Source: an uncultured Collinsella sp.
GTDB lineage: Bacteria > Actinomycetota > Coriobacteriia > Coriobacteriales > Coriobacteriaceae
DNA length: 64,000 nt
Reading direction: 5' to 3'
Assembly (NCBI GenBank): GCA_900542825.1
Contig: UQOY01000003.1
Span: 62,001-126,000, forward strand
Below are positions 43,952 to 52,290 of this stretch, in pieces. The notes under the pieces were generated by a model. That model was not told the DNA's origin and did no database searches. It was given only the letters and a program-made list of their open reading frames with translations. Position numbers and translations under genes: made by a program. How positions within the stretch are numbered: the first letter of the stretch is position 1; each line of letters begins with the position of its first letter.

Positions 43952-44662
43952 TTAGTTGTTGGACTCGACGGTTGCGGCAGTGTCGACCGCGTCCTCGAGC
44001 TGCAAGTTCAATAGCTTCATACCGTATTCCGGCACGTTGATATCGATGGGTTGGCCATACAGGTCACCAGGGCGCACAAAAGCGAGCACCGTCATAATGC
44101 GCGCCATGGCCTCGGGCGATTCGGTGAGTCCGCGCTCAAACCAGCGCTGAATCATGCCGACCTCGGCACTCACGACGTAGGTGACGTAGTAGTCAAAAAA
44201 CGTACCCAGCGCCAGGCCCAAAATGCCCGTCTGCGCACGCGGCACCACAGCCTCACGCGCGGTGTCGATAATCCTTTTAATGAAGGCCTGGTCGCCGCCC
44301 GGACCCAGCAGCGCGCCGATTAAGTCGCGGTTGGCCGCAAGATAACGCAGCAGCTCAACCGAACCGGGCGCCGGCTCGAGCTCATCGATGTTGTGATAGA
44401 GATCGGGCAGCTGAGCTGCGGTGATAAGCTCAATGCGCTCACGGATCTCGACCAGCAAGCCGTCCTCGATTTGATTGATAAAGTCGGGGATATCGCGGTA
44501 ATGCGAATAGAACGTGCGGCGCGTAAGGCCGGCACGCTCGGTGAGCGACGCGACGTTAATGCGCGAAAGATCGCCGCTTTCGGCAAGCTCGCTGGCAAGT
44601 GCCTGGCGAAGGGCACGCTGCGAGCGAAGGGACCGGCGATCGCATTTCTCGAGCTGGGACAA
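43952..44662 (-). CDS. TetR/AcrR-family regulator
   Basis: A 236-residue protein with an N-terminal helix-turn-helix (INVASLTERAGLTRRTFYSHY at about 35-55) and an all-helical ligand domain. The start is TTG at 44662, with AAGGAGG upstream. It is 11 nt upstream of the activase-like gene and probably controls both from palindromes at 44685-44720. The inducer is unknown; an acyl-CoA or fatty acid would suit the context (inference). Confidence 0.87.
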   Translation of the reverse strand: MSQLEKCDRRSLRSQRALRQALASELAESGDLSRINVASLTERAGLTRRTFYSHYRDIPDFINQIEDGLLVEIRERIELITAAQLPDLYHNIDELEPAPGSVELLRYLAANRDLIGALLGPGGDQAFIKRIIDTAREAVVPRAQTGILGLALGTFFDYYVTYVVSAEVGMIQRWFERGLTESPEAMARIMTVLAFVRPGDLYGQPIDINVPEYGMKLLNLQLEDAVDTAATVESNN

Positions 44663-44684
44663 GCGTCCTCCTTGTTACTCAGCC

Positions 44685-44720
44685 TGTGCGCTATTGCACA
44701 GTGCGAGTATTATTGCACAC
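44685..44720 (-). promoter_or_regulatory. Tandem palindromes, candidate TetR operators
   Basis: TGTGCGCTATTGCACA (44685-44700) is followed directly by GTGC...GCAC over 44701-44720; both contain TATTGCACA. A minus-strand -10-like TAATAC lies inside the second. They are 23-58 nt before the TetR start. Confidence 0.5.
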
Positions 44721-44752
44721 CGTGTGTACCAACACGTAAAGGCAATATTTGG

Positions 44753-44785
44753 GATGTGGCGAAAGGGCAGTCCCTTTGTCACATC
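44753..44785. repeat. Palindromic repeat, GGGCAGTCCC type
   Basis: GATGTG(G)CGAAAGGG and CCCTTTGTCACATC flank CAGT. The arms nearly equal those of 60032-60064. It lies upstream of the first long island gene. Confidence 0.7.
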
Positions 44786-44795
44786 GAGCCGCCGA

Positions 44796-44817
44796 TTGGT
44801 CCCGTTAATGGGACCAA
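44796..44817 (+). promoter_or_regulatory. Shared upstream element of island genes, copy 1
   Basis: Perfect palindrome TTGGTCCC-GTTAAT-GGGACCAA. Its core CCCGTTAATGGGACCA (44801-44816) recurs at 47732-47747, and in both cases exactly 53 nt separate its last base from the A of the start codon. It may be an operator or a leader hairpin. Confidence 0.6.
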
Positions 44818-44869
44818 CAATCGCCGCACCCATTGCATCATGCCGGTAACGATCGATAAGGAGGCCGAC

Positions 44870-46999
44870 ATGAACAATCAGGCAAGCGATGGCATCACCG
44901 ATGCCGGCAAAGACCTCGTCCTCAGCTGCATCAAAAGCCAAGAGCTGCGAGACCACATGCGCAAATACCTATACTGGCCAGCGCCAATCATCGCCGGGTC
45001 GCTGAAGACGCTTGACGAAAAGCGCGCCATGCTCGAACAACTTCGCGAAGAGGTCACACCGGAGCTCATCGAAGATATCGATTCGCATCTCACCCAGCTC
45101 AACTGCGCGCTCGACATGCTCAACAACGTCGAGCGCGACCGCGGAATCCTCCTACTGCACGTCATGTTCTACAACGAGGAGGAGCGCGACGCCGACGCCC
45201 TTGACGGCCCCTTCCCCATCGCATCGTGGGACGCCGCGCAAACGCTCATGAAGCGCTACATCGAAGAGTATCCTGACGACGACTGGTCCGAATCGTACTG
45301 GAAGATCAATCTCTACACCTCGGAAGACCTGCACGAGCACCAAACGGCGCAGCCCTCCCTGTCGTTCGCGGCAACCAAGGACGGCGAGCTCATATTCCTC
45401 CGCGATCTGCGCAATCACCGCACTCGCAAATCGCATGTCGAAAGCGTCTGGCGAAACGATAGCAGGCGGTTCTGCGCGAACAACGAGCCTATCTACACGC
45501 CGTGGGTACCGGGCGACATCCTCAAAATCGACGGCCGCCCCTTCGACCACGGACCCCGCTTTGCCATTGTGCTCGAGAACGATTACGAGCACACGCTCCG
45601 GGGACAGATCTGGTGCGCAGGGCCCAGTAGAGATCATGGTGTTAAGGAAGGTTCGCTTTCATCCGGCACCTTCAGCGACAGTCTCTTGGACCCCTTCATC
45701 CCCTCTGCCCTCTACACCGCCGAGTGCTACACCGGCGACCTGCCGGACGACTGCGCCTTTATGATCGAACTTTCGCAGAAGCTGCACGACAACCCTGACT
45801 ACGGCAAGCAGTGGTCCGAAGGCTCGGTCGGACACGATTGCCTGCAGCCGTATCGCAAGCCCGCCAGCCAAAGCGAGCTGGATATTCGTCCGGACGTCTT
45901 TGAGTTTTTAGACTCGCACAGTATTAAGGAGCATCTTCAACGAATCGACTACGAGCTCACCACGCCCGTAGCGGCTTTTATCGTCGACCGCTCGCATAAA
46001 GCGACATTGCAGCAAAAGCTCGAAGGCTGGCAAAAGATCATCGACAACATGCCCAATTGCGCCATGAGCCGCAGAAACGACACGTTCAACATCCCGGACT
46101 TCCATGCCTTTCTGCGCAATGCCATCAGGCAGGAGAAACGAAAGCTCGCGCACTTTAAAAGGACGGACGGTCTGAGCCTATATTTCTTTGAGGACTACTC
46201 GTGGGACCGACGTGACCGATGCGACCTTCTTTACGGCCCGTACAGCAGTTATCAAAAGTGCTTCGATGCCATCTGGAAAGAGCTCGAAGGTGACAATCCC
46301 AAAGTCATCAGAATCACTCGTCGTCCCATCGACCCAGACGAAGACCACTATGTCGACGACATGGTCTTACTCAATGCGAACGGCGAAGTAATGTCTTGCG
46401 ATTACCGCAACAAAAGCGAGTGGGACGAGGCGGGCGCCGTCAGCGATTTTGAGGACATGTGGTTTGATATCCCGACGCCTTTCCATACCGGAGACATCGT
46501 CTGTAACCTCCAACGCCCCGACGAGCCGATGGTGCTGTTTGACCTGCAAACTTGGGGATCCGAACGAGTCGACAAAGAGCTGGCCTCCTCCGCCTACAAA
46601 GACCGCCTCGTTGAAAAGGCAGACAAGCTATTGCGCTGGCACCGATATGATGGCGACACCAGCGACATGTACGCCTACGGGTGTCAGGTCTCATCCGCCC
46701 TGCACTTCCCCTTCTACATTGGGGAGCCTGAGGGCTTTCTTTTGGACATTGACTATTATCGCGAGCCGCTCAAGCCGGCGGAGCGAATCCTCTACGGCGT
46801 CAGGGCGTATGTCAAAGGCGACCTGGCGGTTGACTCGCTCGCCGCGATGGCCAGCGCATGCGAGCTACAGGCACTGGCGGAGAAAAAGGCCCGCGGCTTC
46901 GAGGATGCAGACAGTTGGCTCAAGGACCGCTACCCGGAGCTGTTCGATACGACGGTTGAGCCTAATTTAGAGGGAGATTGCACCGGTTGCTTGGATTAA
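44870..46999 (+). CDS. Unrecognised two-module protein, long paralogue 1
   Basis: A 709-residue soluble-looking protein with no signal peptide or membrane segment; no family recognised. It appears to contain two related modules. The N-module (about 1-340) has a SQELRDHM helix, DGPFPIASWDAAQTL (about 111-125) and TPWVPGDILKIDGRPFDHGP (about 210). The C-module (about 345-709) has FLDSHSIKEHL, YGPYSSYQKCFDAIW (about 455) and WFDIPTPFHTGDIV (about 533). It ends with CACELQALAEKK-type helices. Start at 44870 has AAGGAGG. About 60 percent similar by eye to the gene at 47801. Function unknown. Confidence 0.75.
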   Translation: MNNQASDGITDAGKDLVLSCIKSQELRDHMRKYLYWPAPIIAGSLKTLDEKRAMLEQLREEVTPELIEDIDSHLTQLNCALDMLNNVERDRGILLLHVMFYNEEERDADALDGPFPIASWDAAQTLMKRYIEEYPDDDWSESYWKINLYTSEDLHEHQTAQPSLSFAATKDGELIFLRDLRNHRTRKSHVESVWRNDSRRFCANNEPIYTPWVPGDILKIDGRPFDHGPRFAIVLENDYEHTLRGQIWCAGPSRDHGVKEGSLSSGTFSDSLLDPFIPSALYTAECYTGDLPDDCAFMIELSQKLHDNPDYGKQWSEGSVGHDCLQPYRKPASQSELDIRPDVFEFLDSHSIKEHLQRIDYELTTPVAAFIVDRSHKATLQQKLEGWQKIIDNMPNCAMSRRNDTFNIPDFHAFLRNAIRQEKRKLAHFKRTDGLSLYFFEDYSWDRRDRCDLLYGPYSSYQKCFDAIWKELEGDNPKVIRITRRPIDPDEDHYVDDMVLLNANGEVMSCDYRNKSEWDEAGAVSDFEDMWFDIPTPFHTGDIVCNLQRPDEPMVLFDLQTWGSERVDKELASSAYKDRLVEKADKLLRWHRYDGDTSDMYAYGCQVSSALHFPFYIGEPEGFLLDIDYYREPLKPAERILYGVRAYVKGDLAVDSLAAMASACELQALAEKKARGFEDADSWLKDRYPELFDTTVEPNLEGDCTGCLD

Positions 47000-47035
47000 G
47001 GGGTCGACGCCCTAGCGGCGGCAACCCCTTCTGCT
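47000..47035 (+). terminator. Imperfect terminator-like hairpin after paralogue 1
   Basis: AAGGGGT...CGCC and GGCG...ACCCCTT pair around a small loop with one internal bulge, right after the stop at 46999. The T-run is short (TTCTGCT). Confidence 0.45.
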
Positions 47036-47063
47036 ACGCTTCGGTGCGCTGTTCATCGGCACA

Positions 47064-47654
47064 TCAGCGATACCATTCCTCCAAATTGCGCGACCATGCG
47101 TATTCCCAAGTGATTTCTGCGGGAGGTTCGGCGATTTGAAGATAGGCCTCCCACATGAGCATGGCTATTTTCTTGAACGGAAGAAATCCGCACGCTCCGC
47201 CGAACGCGGGGACCACGATTCGCTGACGCGAAGTTCGCATCGCTTCCATAAGCGTTGTCCTCATGCATTGATAGACAACCAAGGGGTCAACGATGGGAGT
47301 GGGGACCCGCATGGTCGGAGTGTGTATGAGCAGAATGTTCTCGTGCCCGGGAATCGGGACAGAAAAGCTCGTACCGACCGGTTGCTCTCCGTAAAACCGA
47401 TCAAGAATAACCGATCTCACTCGTTCGGCAAGCGCCGGTCCAAACTTATCGGTTATTGCCAAGTCGTAATTGCCATCCATCAAGCCATATGAGTTCGCCG
47501 GCGATACGACGGCATCGATTTCAGGCTGCTGTCCGATAAACGCCTTAAAATCACAGCAATGCACTGCAATGCCTTTGTAGCCCCTAAAAGCGTCCTCCCA
47601 GGCCTCCGCCATACCGGCGCTATTCGTCACAAGATCCAACATCATATTCTGCAT
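47064..47654 (-). CDS. Macro-domain protein
   Basis: A 196-residue protein with a macro fold: IDAVVSPANSYGLMDGNYDLAI near residue 45 (the Asn-containing ADP-ribose loop), VPIPGHENILLIHTP, and VVPAFGGACGFLPFKKIA as the second ligand loop. Macro domains bind or remove ADP-ribose. The last 25 residues (EYAWSRNLEEWYR) are a tail. It lies antisense between the two long island genes; its stop is 65 nt from paralogue 1 and its start 146 nt from paralogue 2. Start has AAAGGA upstream. Confidence 0.8.
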   Translation of the reverse strand: MQNMMLDLVTNSAGMAEAWEDAFRGYKGIAVHCCDFKAFIGQQPEIDAVVSPANSYGLMDGNYDLAITDKFGPALAERVRSVILDRFYGEQPVGTSFSVPIPGHENILLIHTPTMRVPTPIVDPLVVYQCMRTTLMEAMRTSRQRIVVPAFGGACGFLPFKKIAMLMWEAYLQIAEPPAEITWEYAWSRNLEEWYR

Positions 47655-47731
47655 GGCAATCCTTTCAGTATGCGCATATCCATGTACCAGTGCGTTTCCA
47701 AAAGTATGTTTGACGCGAGATTCATATCAGA

Positions 47732-47747
47732 CCCGTTAATGGGACCA
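47732..47747 (+). promoter_or_regulatory. Shared upstream element of island genes, copy 2
   Basis: CCCGTTAATGGGACCA, identical to the core at 44801-44816 and at the same distance from its gene. The outer palindrome is weaker here. TTGACG occurs at 47710-47715, but the spacing to GTTAAT (19 nt) is long for a promoter. Confidence 0.6.
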
Positions 47748-47800
47748 CAAAGCACAACCTCTGATGGATGCTAACGGCAACGACCGAATTGGAGGTTGCT

Positions 47801-49933
47801 ATGGACAGCCAAGCAGATACCGTGATCACCGATGCCGGCAGGGAGCTCGTTTGCAGTTGCATCAAGGACGATGAGCTGCGTGCTCATATGTTCAAACACA
47901 TGGGAATGGCAGATGGCTCCCTCTGTAAAATCATCGGCGGCTCCCTCAAAACCCTCGACGAAAAGCGGACCATGCTCGAGCAGCTTCGCAAAAAGATCTC
48001 ATCGGATTACGCCGAGGCGATCGACTCCGGCCTCGAACAACTCGACACTGCACTCGATATGCTTTACAACGTTGACCGTGACCGCGGTATCTTGCTGGTC
48101 TCCGGCGTGTTTTACAGTGAAGAGGAGTGCGGGCACGACACCTTTGATGGTCCCTTCCCCGTTGCCTCTTGGGATGCCGCTCAAACCCTTATGAAGCAAT
48201 ACGTCGATGACGACCCCGATGAAGATTGGTCCGAATCATTCTGGCAGATTAAGCTCTATACCGCCGAAGACTTACACGACCGCCCGCGCGCTCAAGCCTC
48301 GCTGATATTCGCCGCGACCATGACGGGAAACTTGGTCTTTTTGAGCGACCGCCGAAATCGACGGACCCCACGCCAAAGCATCGACCACGTGCTATGGAAC
48401 AAAGGCAAGCGGTTCTGCGCCAATGGTGAGGTCTTTTACACTCCCTGGGTCCCCGGCGACATCATCAAGATCGATAGTCGGCCCTTCGACCACGGCCCCC
48501 GTTTCGCCATCGTGCTCGAAGACGACTACGATAGTTCGTTCAAAGGCCAGGTTTGGTGCGCCTATCCGAGCAAAATCTACGGCGTTGAAGAAGGCGATCT
48601 CCGCTTGAGGGATTTCACGGACGGCTTCCTCGACGACTTCACACCCTCTGCGCTCTACACCGCCGAACGCTATATCGGCGACTTGCCCGATGATTGTTCC
48701 TTTATGCTCGAACTCTCGAAAAAGCTGCACGATGACCCCGGCTGTGGCAAACAATGGTCGGATGGATCGGTCGTACACGACTGCCTGCAGCCATATCGCA
48801 CATCGGCCGGCGCCGGCGTCAACGCCATACGTTCGGACATTCTCGAGTTTCTCGACTCGCCTGACATCAAGGAGCATTTGAGAGACATCGGCTACGAGCC
48901 TACCACGCCCGAGGCGGCGTTCATCGTCGACCGTTCGAACGAGAAGACGCTGCAACAGAAGATCGAGGCCTGGCAAAAGATCCTCGAAAACATGCCCAAT
49001 TGTGCGATGAGCAGGCGATACGGCATGTTCAATATCCCCAACTTCCATGTTTTTCTTCGCGACGTCATCAGATGGGAGCGCAAGAAAATCGCCCGGTTCA
49101 AACAGCCTGGCAAGCACATGTTTTTCTTTGAGGACAGGACGGGAAGTCCCCATGAGAGCGGGTGCAATTATGGCCCCTACACCAGCTACGAAAAATGTTT
49201 CGAGGCAATCTGGAATGAGCTTGAGGAGGAGAATCCTACCTCGATTGAAGTAACACGCCGCCCGATCGATCCGGACGAAGACTACTATGCCGCCGATAAG
49301 CTCATGCTCGACGCAAATGGCAAGGTCATGGATTGCCAGCTGCGTTGCATCGACAAAGAACGCGAGGGCGAAGACCCCACTTTTGCCTTTGAGCTGATGT
49401 GGTTTGACATCCCGACGCCATTCCACGCCGGCGACATCATTTGTCGTCACGGCGACCCTGACGACCCCATGCTGCTTCTCAATATGCAGACATGGACCAC
49501 GAAGCGGATCATGGATGAGCTTCCGCCTTCCACCTACAGGGAATGCGCCAAAAAAGGGGCCGACGACCTGCTCAGACACCATCGGCAAAATGGCGATACG
49601 AGCGACATGTACGCCTGCGGCTGTCAGATTGAATATCCCCTGGAGTACCCCGTCTATATCGGAGAGCCGAGTTGTTTTCTTCTCGATATGGAATACTGCC
49701 GCACCCCGCTCAAGCCGGAGGCGAGAATTCTGTACGGCGTGCGGGCATATCTCGACGGCAATCTGGGTCTTGACTCACTTATTGCGCTATCAAGTCTTTT
49801 CGAGCTGCAGGCGCTGGTCAAGAAAAAAGCCGAGCGGTTTGAAGGAGAAGACCGCGGGCTCAAGACCCGCTACCCGGAGCTGTTCGATGACACGATAGCC
49901 CCGCCGGCACGATTCGAAACAAAGAGGAGCTAA
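47801..49933 (+). CDS. Unrecognised two-module protein, long paralogue 2
   Basis: A 710-residue paralogue of the gene at 44870 with the same motifs: SWDAAQTLMKQY, TPWVPGDIIKIDSRPFDHGP (about 213), FLDSPDIKEHLRDIGYEP (about 349), YGPYTSYEKCFEAIW (about 456), WFDIPTPFHAGDIIC (about 536) and the NGDTSDMYACGC segment. Start at 47801 follows GGAGGTTGCT. It is followed after 2 nt by the single C-module gene, so these are one transcript. Function unknown; no toxin, nuclease or NTPase motif is seen. Confidence 0.75.
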   Translation: MDSQADTVITDAGRELVCSCIKDDELRAHMFKHMGMADGSLCKIIGGSLKTLDEKRTMLEQLRKKISSDYAEAIDSGLEQLDTALDMLYNVDRDRGILLVSGVFYSEEECGHDTFDGPFPVASWDAAQTLMKQYVDDDPDEDWSESFWQIKLYTAEDLHDRPRAQASLIFAATMTGNLVFLSDRRNRRTPRQSIDHVLWNKGKRFCANGEVFYTPWVPGDIIKIDSRPFDHGPRFAIVLEDDYDSSFKGQVWCAYPSKIYGVEEGDLRLRDFTDGFLDDFTPSALYTAERYIGDLPDDCSFMLELSKKLHDDPGCGKQWSDGSVVHDCLQPYRTSAGAGVNAIRSDILEFLDSPDIKEHLRDIGYEPTTPEAAFIVDRSNEKTLQQKIEAWQKILENMPNCAMSRRYGMFNIPNFHVFLRDVIRWERKKIARFKQPGKHMFFFEDRTGSPHESGCNYGPYTSYEKCFEAIWNELEEENPTSIEVTRRPIDPDEDYYAADKLMLDANGKVMDCQLRCIDKEREGEDPTFAFELMWFDIPTPFHAGDIICRHGDPDDPMLLLNMQTWTTKRIMDELPPSTYRECAKKGADDLLRHHRQNGDTSDMYACGCQIEYPLEYPVYIGEPSCFLLDMEYCRTPLKPEARILYGVRAYLDGNLGLDSLIALSSLFELQALVKKKAERFEGEDRGLKTRYPELFDDTIAPPARFETKRS

Positions 49934-49935
49934 CC

Positions 49936-51009
49936 ATGGACATCTTGGATTTTGTTGACTCCCGGGACATTCGGGAGCACCTGCGCAGCATCGACTTCCA
50001 GCCCAGCGCCATCGAGGCAGCATATCTTGTTTGGTTTTCGAAAACCGCCACGCTCGAGCAGAAGTGCGAAGCCTGGCAGGAGATTGTGCAAACCATGCCC
50101 AATTGTTCGCTGGAGGCAACCCTTGCCGGTCTTGGAAGGCCGGCCATCCCCGATTTCCATGCCTTCTTGCGCTGGACAATCGATTACAACAAGCGGTGCG
50201 TCGATGCGTTTACGAGTGGGACGGGCTACGTTTATCAGTATGAAGAGGAGATTGTGCCTGACGGGCAACTTTGCGGGGCCTTCGGCGCGCCATTCAGCTG
50301 TTATGAGAAATGTGTCGAGGCGTTGCGCGGTGATGATGAACTGATGAGCCGTCCAGAGGCACGCGTACGCATCACCCGGTGCCCGCTCGATGCCGGCAAA
50401 GAACATCGCCGGGAAGATTGGCTCCTAGTGAACGGCAAAGGTGAGGCCCTTTCCGTTTATTGCCCTTCAGCCGGCCCCGTTGAGAACGATTGGGAGATCG
50501 CATTCGAGTTCATCTGGGTCGATATCCCCACGCCGTTCCACACGGGCGATATCGTCTGGACGCCGCAAGGCAGTGCCCGTGAGCCGTTCACGTTGTTCGA
50601 TCTGTCCACGTGGGACCGGACAAAGCTTGAGGCAGAGCTTCGGCAAGCAGACCGTTCTGACGAATGGCTTGATCATTCGCAGCAACGCCTCGAGCACTAT
50701 CGCCATGCAGGGGATATCAGCAACATGCGCGCCACTGGTTGCTCGATTACCTACAACGAGACGTTTCCCCTCTACATCGGCGAACCGGAGCCGCTCTATC
50801 TAAATCTCGAGTACTACCGCAAGCCACTCGAAGACGAACAACAGATTTTAATCGCAGCCCAGGCATACCTGCGCGGCGACCTGTATGTCGACTCACTCAT
50901 CGCGTTTATCGACACCATAAGGATGGAGTCCAAGGCAAAGCGCAACCTGGAAGAGCTACGTCTAGATCAGGCACCGCTCAAGGAGAAGTATCCGCAGCTA
51001 TTTAAGTAG
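49936..51009 (+). CDS. Single C-module paralogue
   Basis: A 357-residue protein that matches only the C-terminal halves of the two long genes: FVDSRDIREHL (about 6-16), MPNCSLEA, PFSCYEKCVEAL (about 119), WVDIPTPFHTGDIVW (about 195) and FPLYIGEPEPLYLNLEYYRK. It begins at the level of the module boundary, which marks that boundary as a real domain edge. It starts 2 nt after the previous stop with GAGGAG inside that gene's end, so it is translationally coupled. Function unknown. Confidence 0.75.
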   Translation: MDILDFVDSRDIREHLRSIDFQPSAIEAAYLVWFSKTATLEQKCEAWQEIVQTMPNCSLEATLAGLGRPAIPDFHAFLRWTIDYNKRCVDAFTSGTGYVYQYEEEIVPDGQLCGAFGAPFSCYEKCVEALRGDDELMSRPEARVRITRCPLDAGKEHRREDWLLVNGKGEALSVYCPSAGPVENDWEIAFEFIWVDIPTPFHTGDIVWTPQGSAREPFTLFDLSTWDRTKLEAELRQADRSDEWLDHSQQRLEHYRHAGDISNMRATGCSITYNETFPLYIGEPEPLYLNLEYYRKPLEDEQQILIAAQAYLRGDLYVDSLIAFIDTIRMESKAKRNLEELRLDQAPLKEKYPQLFK

Positions 51010-51062
51010 AGGCTGCCATGCCCGAATCTACGAAAAGCCACACCGGCAAACCGGAGGCCATT

Positions 51063-52052
51063 ATGCACGAAGAAATAATCAACTTGATTGACTCTCCGGA
51101 GCTGCGAGAGCATTTGCTGCATAATCCGCAGCTACTGAGTGGCGATCATTACATGCAGATTGTCGGCGGAGCACCGGTTGAAATTACCCGCAAACGAGAG
51201 CTACTCGGCAGACTGGTTACTGACGGGTGCAACTCGTCAGACGACACCCTTTACTGGCACTATCGGCAGATTTGTATCGACTATATCGATGGCTGTCTAA
51301 ACGCGCTAAAGGCCGTCGACGGAAACAAGAAAATGCTGCTTGTCAGCGAAATTAGCTTTATCGACAGCGAAGTTGGATCTGCGATCACGCATGGCCCCTT
51401 CCCCGTGGCGTCGTGGGCAGACGCTCTGGCGGCAATGAAGGCATATGCAGAAAAGTGGAGCGGGATGACAGACATGTCGGCCTCGTATTGGATGATTGAG
51501 CTGTTCGACCTTGCTAACGACCCGAGCTGTTCGTATCCCTACGATGGCTTTTTGCAGCCGGACTACACCTACTACGCAAACGCCTCCGGCGAAATCCAAT
51601 ACCTCTGCAGGGAGGAAGAGGGCGAATGTGGCGAGGTGCTCGACTGCATTGTGGGTGGAATCTTTGGCCCGTGGTTCAAGGGGGCATATATCGACCTGCC
51701 CACGCCGTACAGAAAGGGCGACATTCTTGAGATCGACTGCCGGCCATGGGCACCAGGCCCTTGTTATTGTCTGGTAGCAGACTCGGAATTGGACTGTCTG
51801 TATCCCAATGGCGATGGGCAGGTCAGATGTGGCTCTATCCCCTACGGCAGCTGCTTTGCCGGATGGGCGCATACGAACCTGATGTTGTCGCCTGTGTTCA
51901 GAGCGAAGAAAGTAACGCACCCTTTGCCGGAAGAATACGCGACCCTGCAAGCGATCGAACTGGAGCAGATAGACGACTTACTAGAAGAGTGCGCCGGCAA
52001 CAAAGAGGAAGAGCCTATTTGGCTGGATATATATCGGCATCGCGCTCGATGA
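51063..52052 (+). CDS. Single N-module paralogue
   Basis: A 329-residue protein that matches the N-terminal halves of the long genes: LIDSPELREHLLHN (about 7-20), THGPFPVASWADALAAM (about 109), and YIDLPTPYRKGDILEIDCRP (about 210). Its DLPTPY motif is intermediate between the N-module TPWVPGD and C-module DIPTPFHTGD, supporting a common origin of the modules. ATG at 51063 is chosen (GGAGG 5 nt upstream); ATG at 51018 would add 15 residues not found in paralogues. Last gene of the island operon. Function unknown. Confidence 0.7.
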   Translation: MHEEIINLIDSPELREHLLHNPQLLSGDHYMQIVGGAPVEITRKRELLGRLVTDGCNSSDDTLYWHYRQICIDYIDGCLNALKAVDGNKKMLLVSEISFIDSEVGSAITHGPFPVASWADALAAMKAYAEKWSGMTDMSASYWMIELFDLANDPSCSYPYDGFLQPDYTYYANASGEIQYLCREEEGECGEVLDCIVGGIFGPWFKGAYIDLPTPYRKGDILEIDCRPWAPGPCYCLVADSELDCLYPNGDGQVRCGSIPYGSCFAGWAHTNLMLSPVFRAKKVTHPLPEEYATLQAIELEQIDDLLEECAGNKEEEPIWLDIYRHRAR

Positions 52053-52139
52053 CGGAAGCTACGGAAAACCGCAGCGATCCCCATCAGTAGGTCTTGGCCA
52101 TATCTCAATTCAACATTCGAATCTTCATAGACACGAAAG

Positions 52140-52166
52140 GGGCCGTGCCCAAACCAGGCACGGCCC
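52140..52166. terminator. Bidirectional hairpin between the island operon and the OGG-like gene
   Basis: A perfect 10-bp stem GGGCCGTGCC/GGCACGGCCC with a 7-nt loop; minus-strand side followed by CCTTTCG. It separates the converging transcripts ending at 52052 and 52291. Confidence 0.6.
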
Positions 52167-52290
52167 AAGAACGAGGATCGGAATATCTTTGGGCGATGCA
52201 AAAGCATCTTGAGCCGCCCAAGCTCTGCACATAATGTCGAACTTGGGCGGGGCTCCCCCATTGTCAATCGACGCTAAGCTTAGCGACGAT

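Noticed and set aside
51018..51062. Start of the N-module gene at 51018
   Set aside because: The 15 extra residues do not match paralogues, and GGAGG precedes the ATG at 51063.
44870..52052. Interpretation of the paralogue operon as toxin-immunity pairs
   Set aside because: No toxin domain, signal peptide or small immunity-like partner is visible; all four proteins belong to one family.
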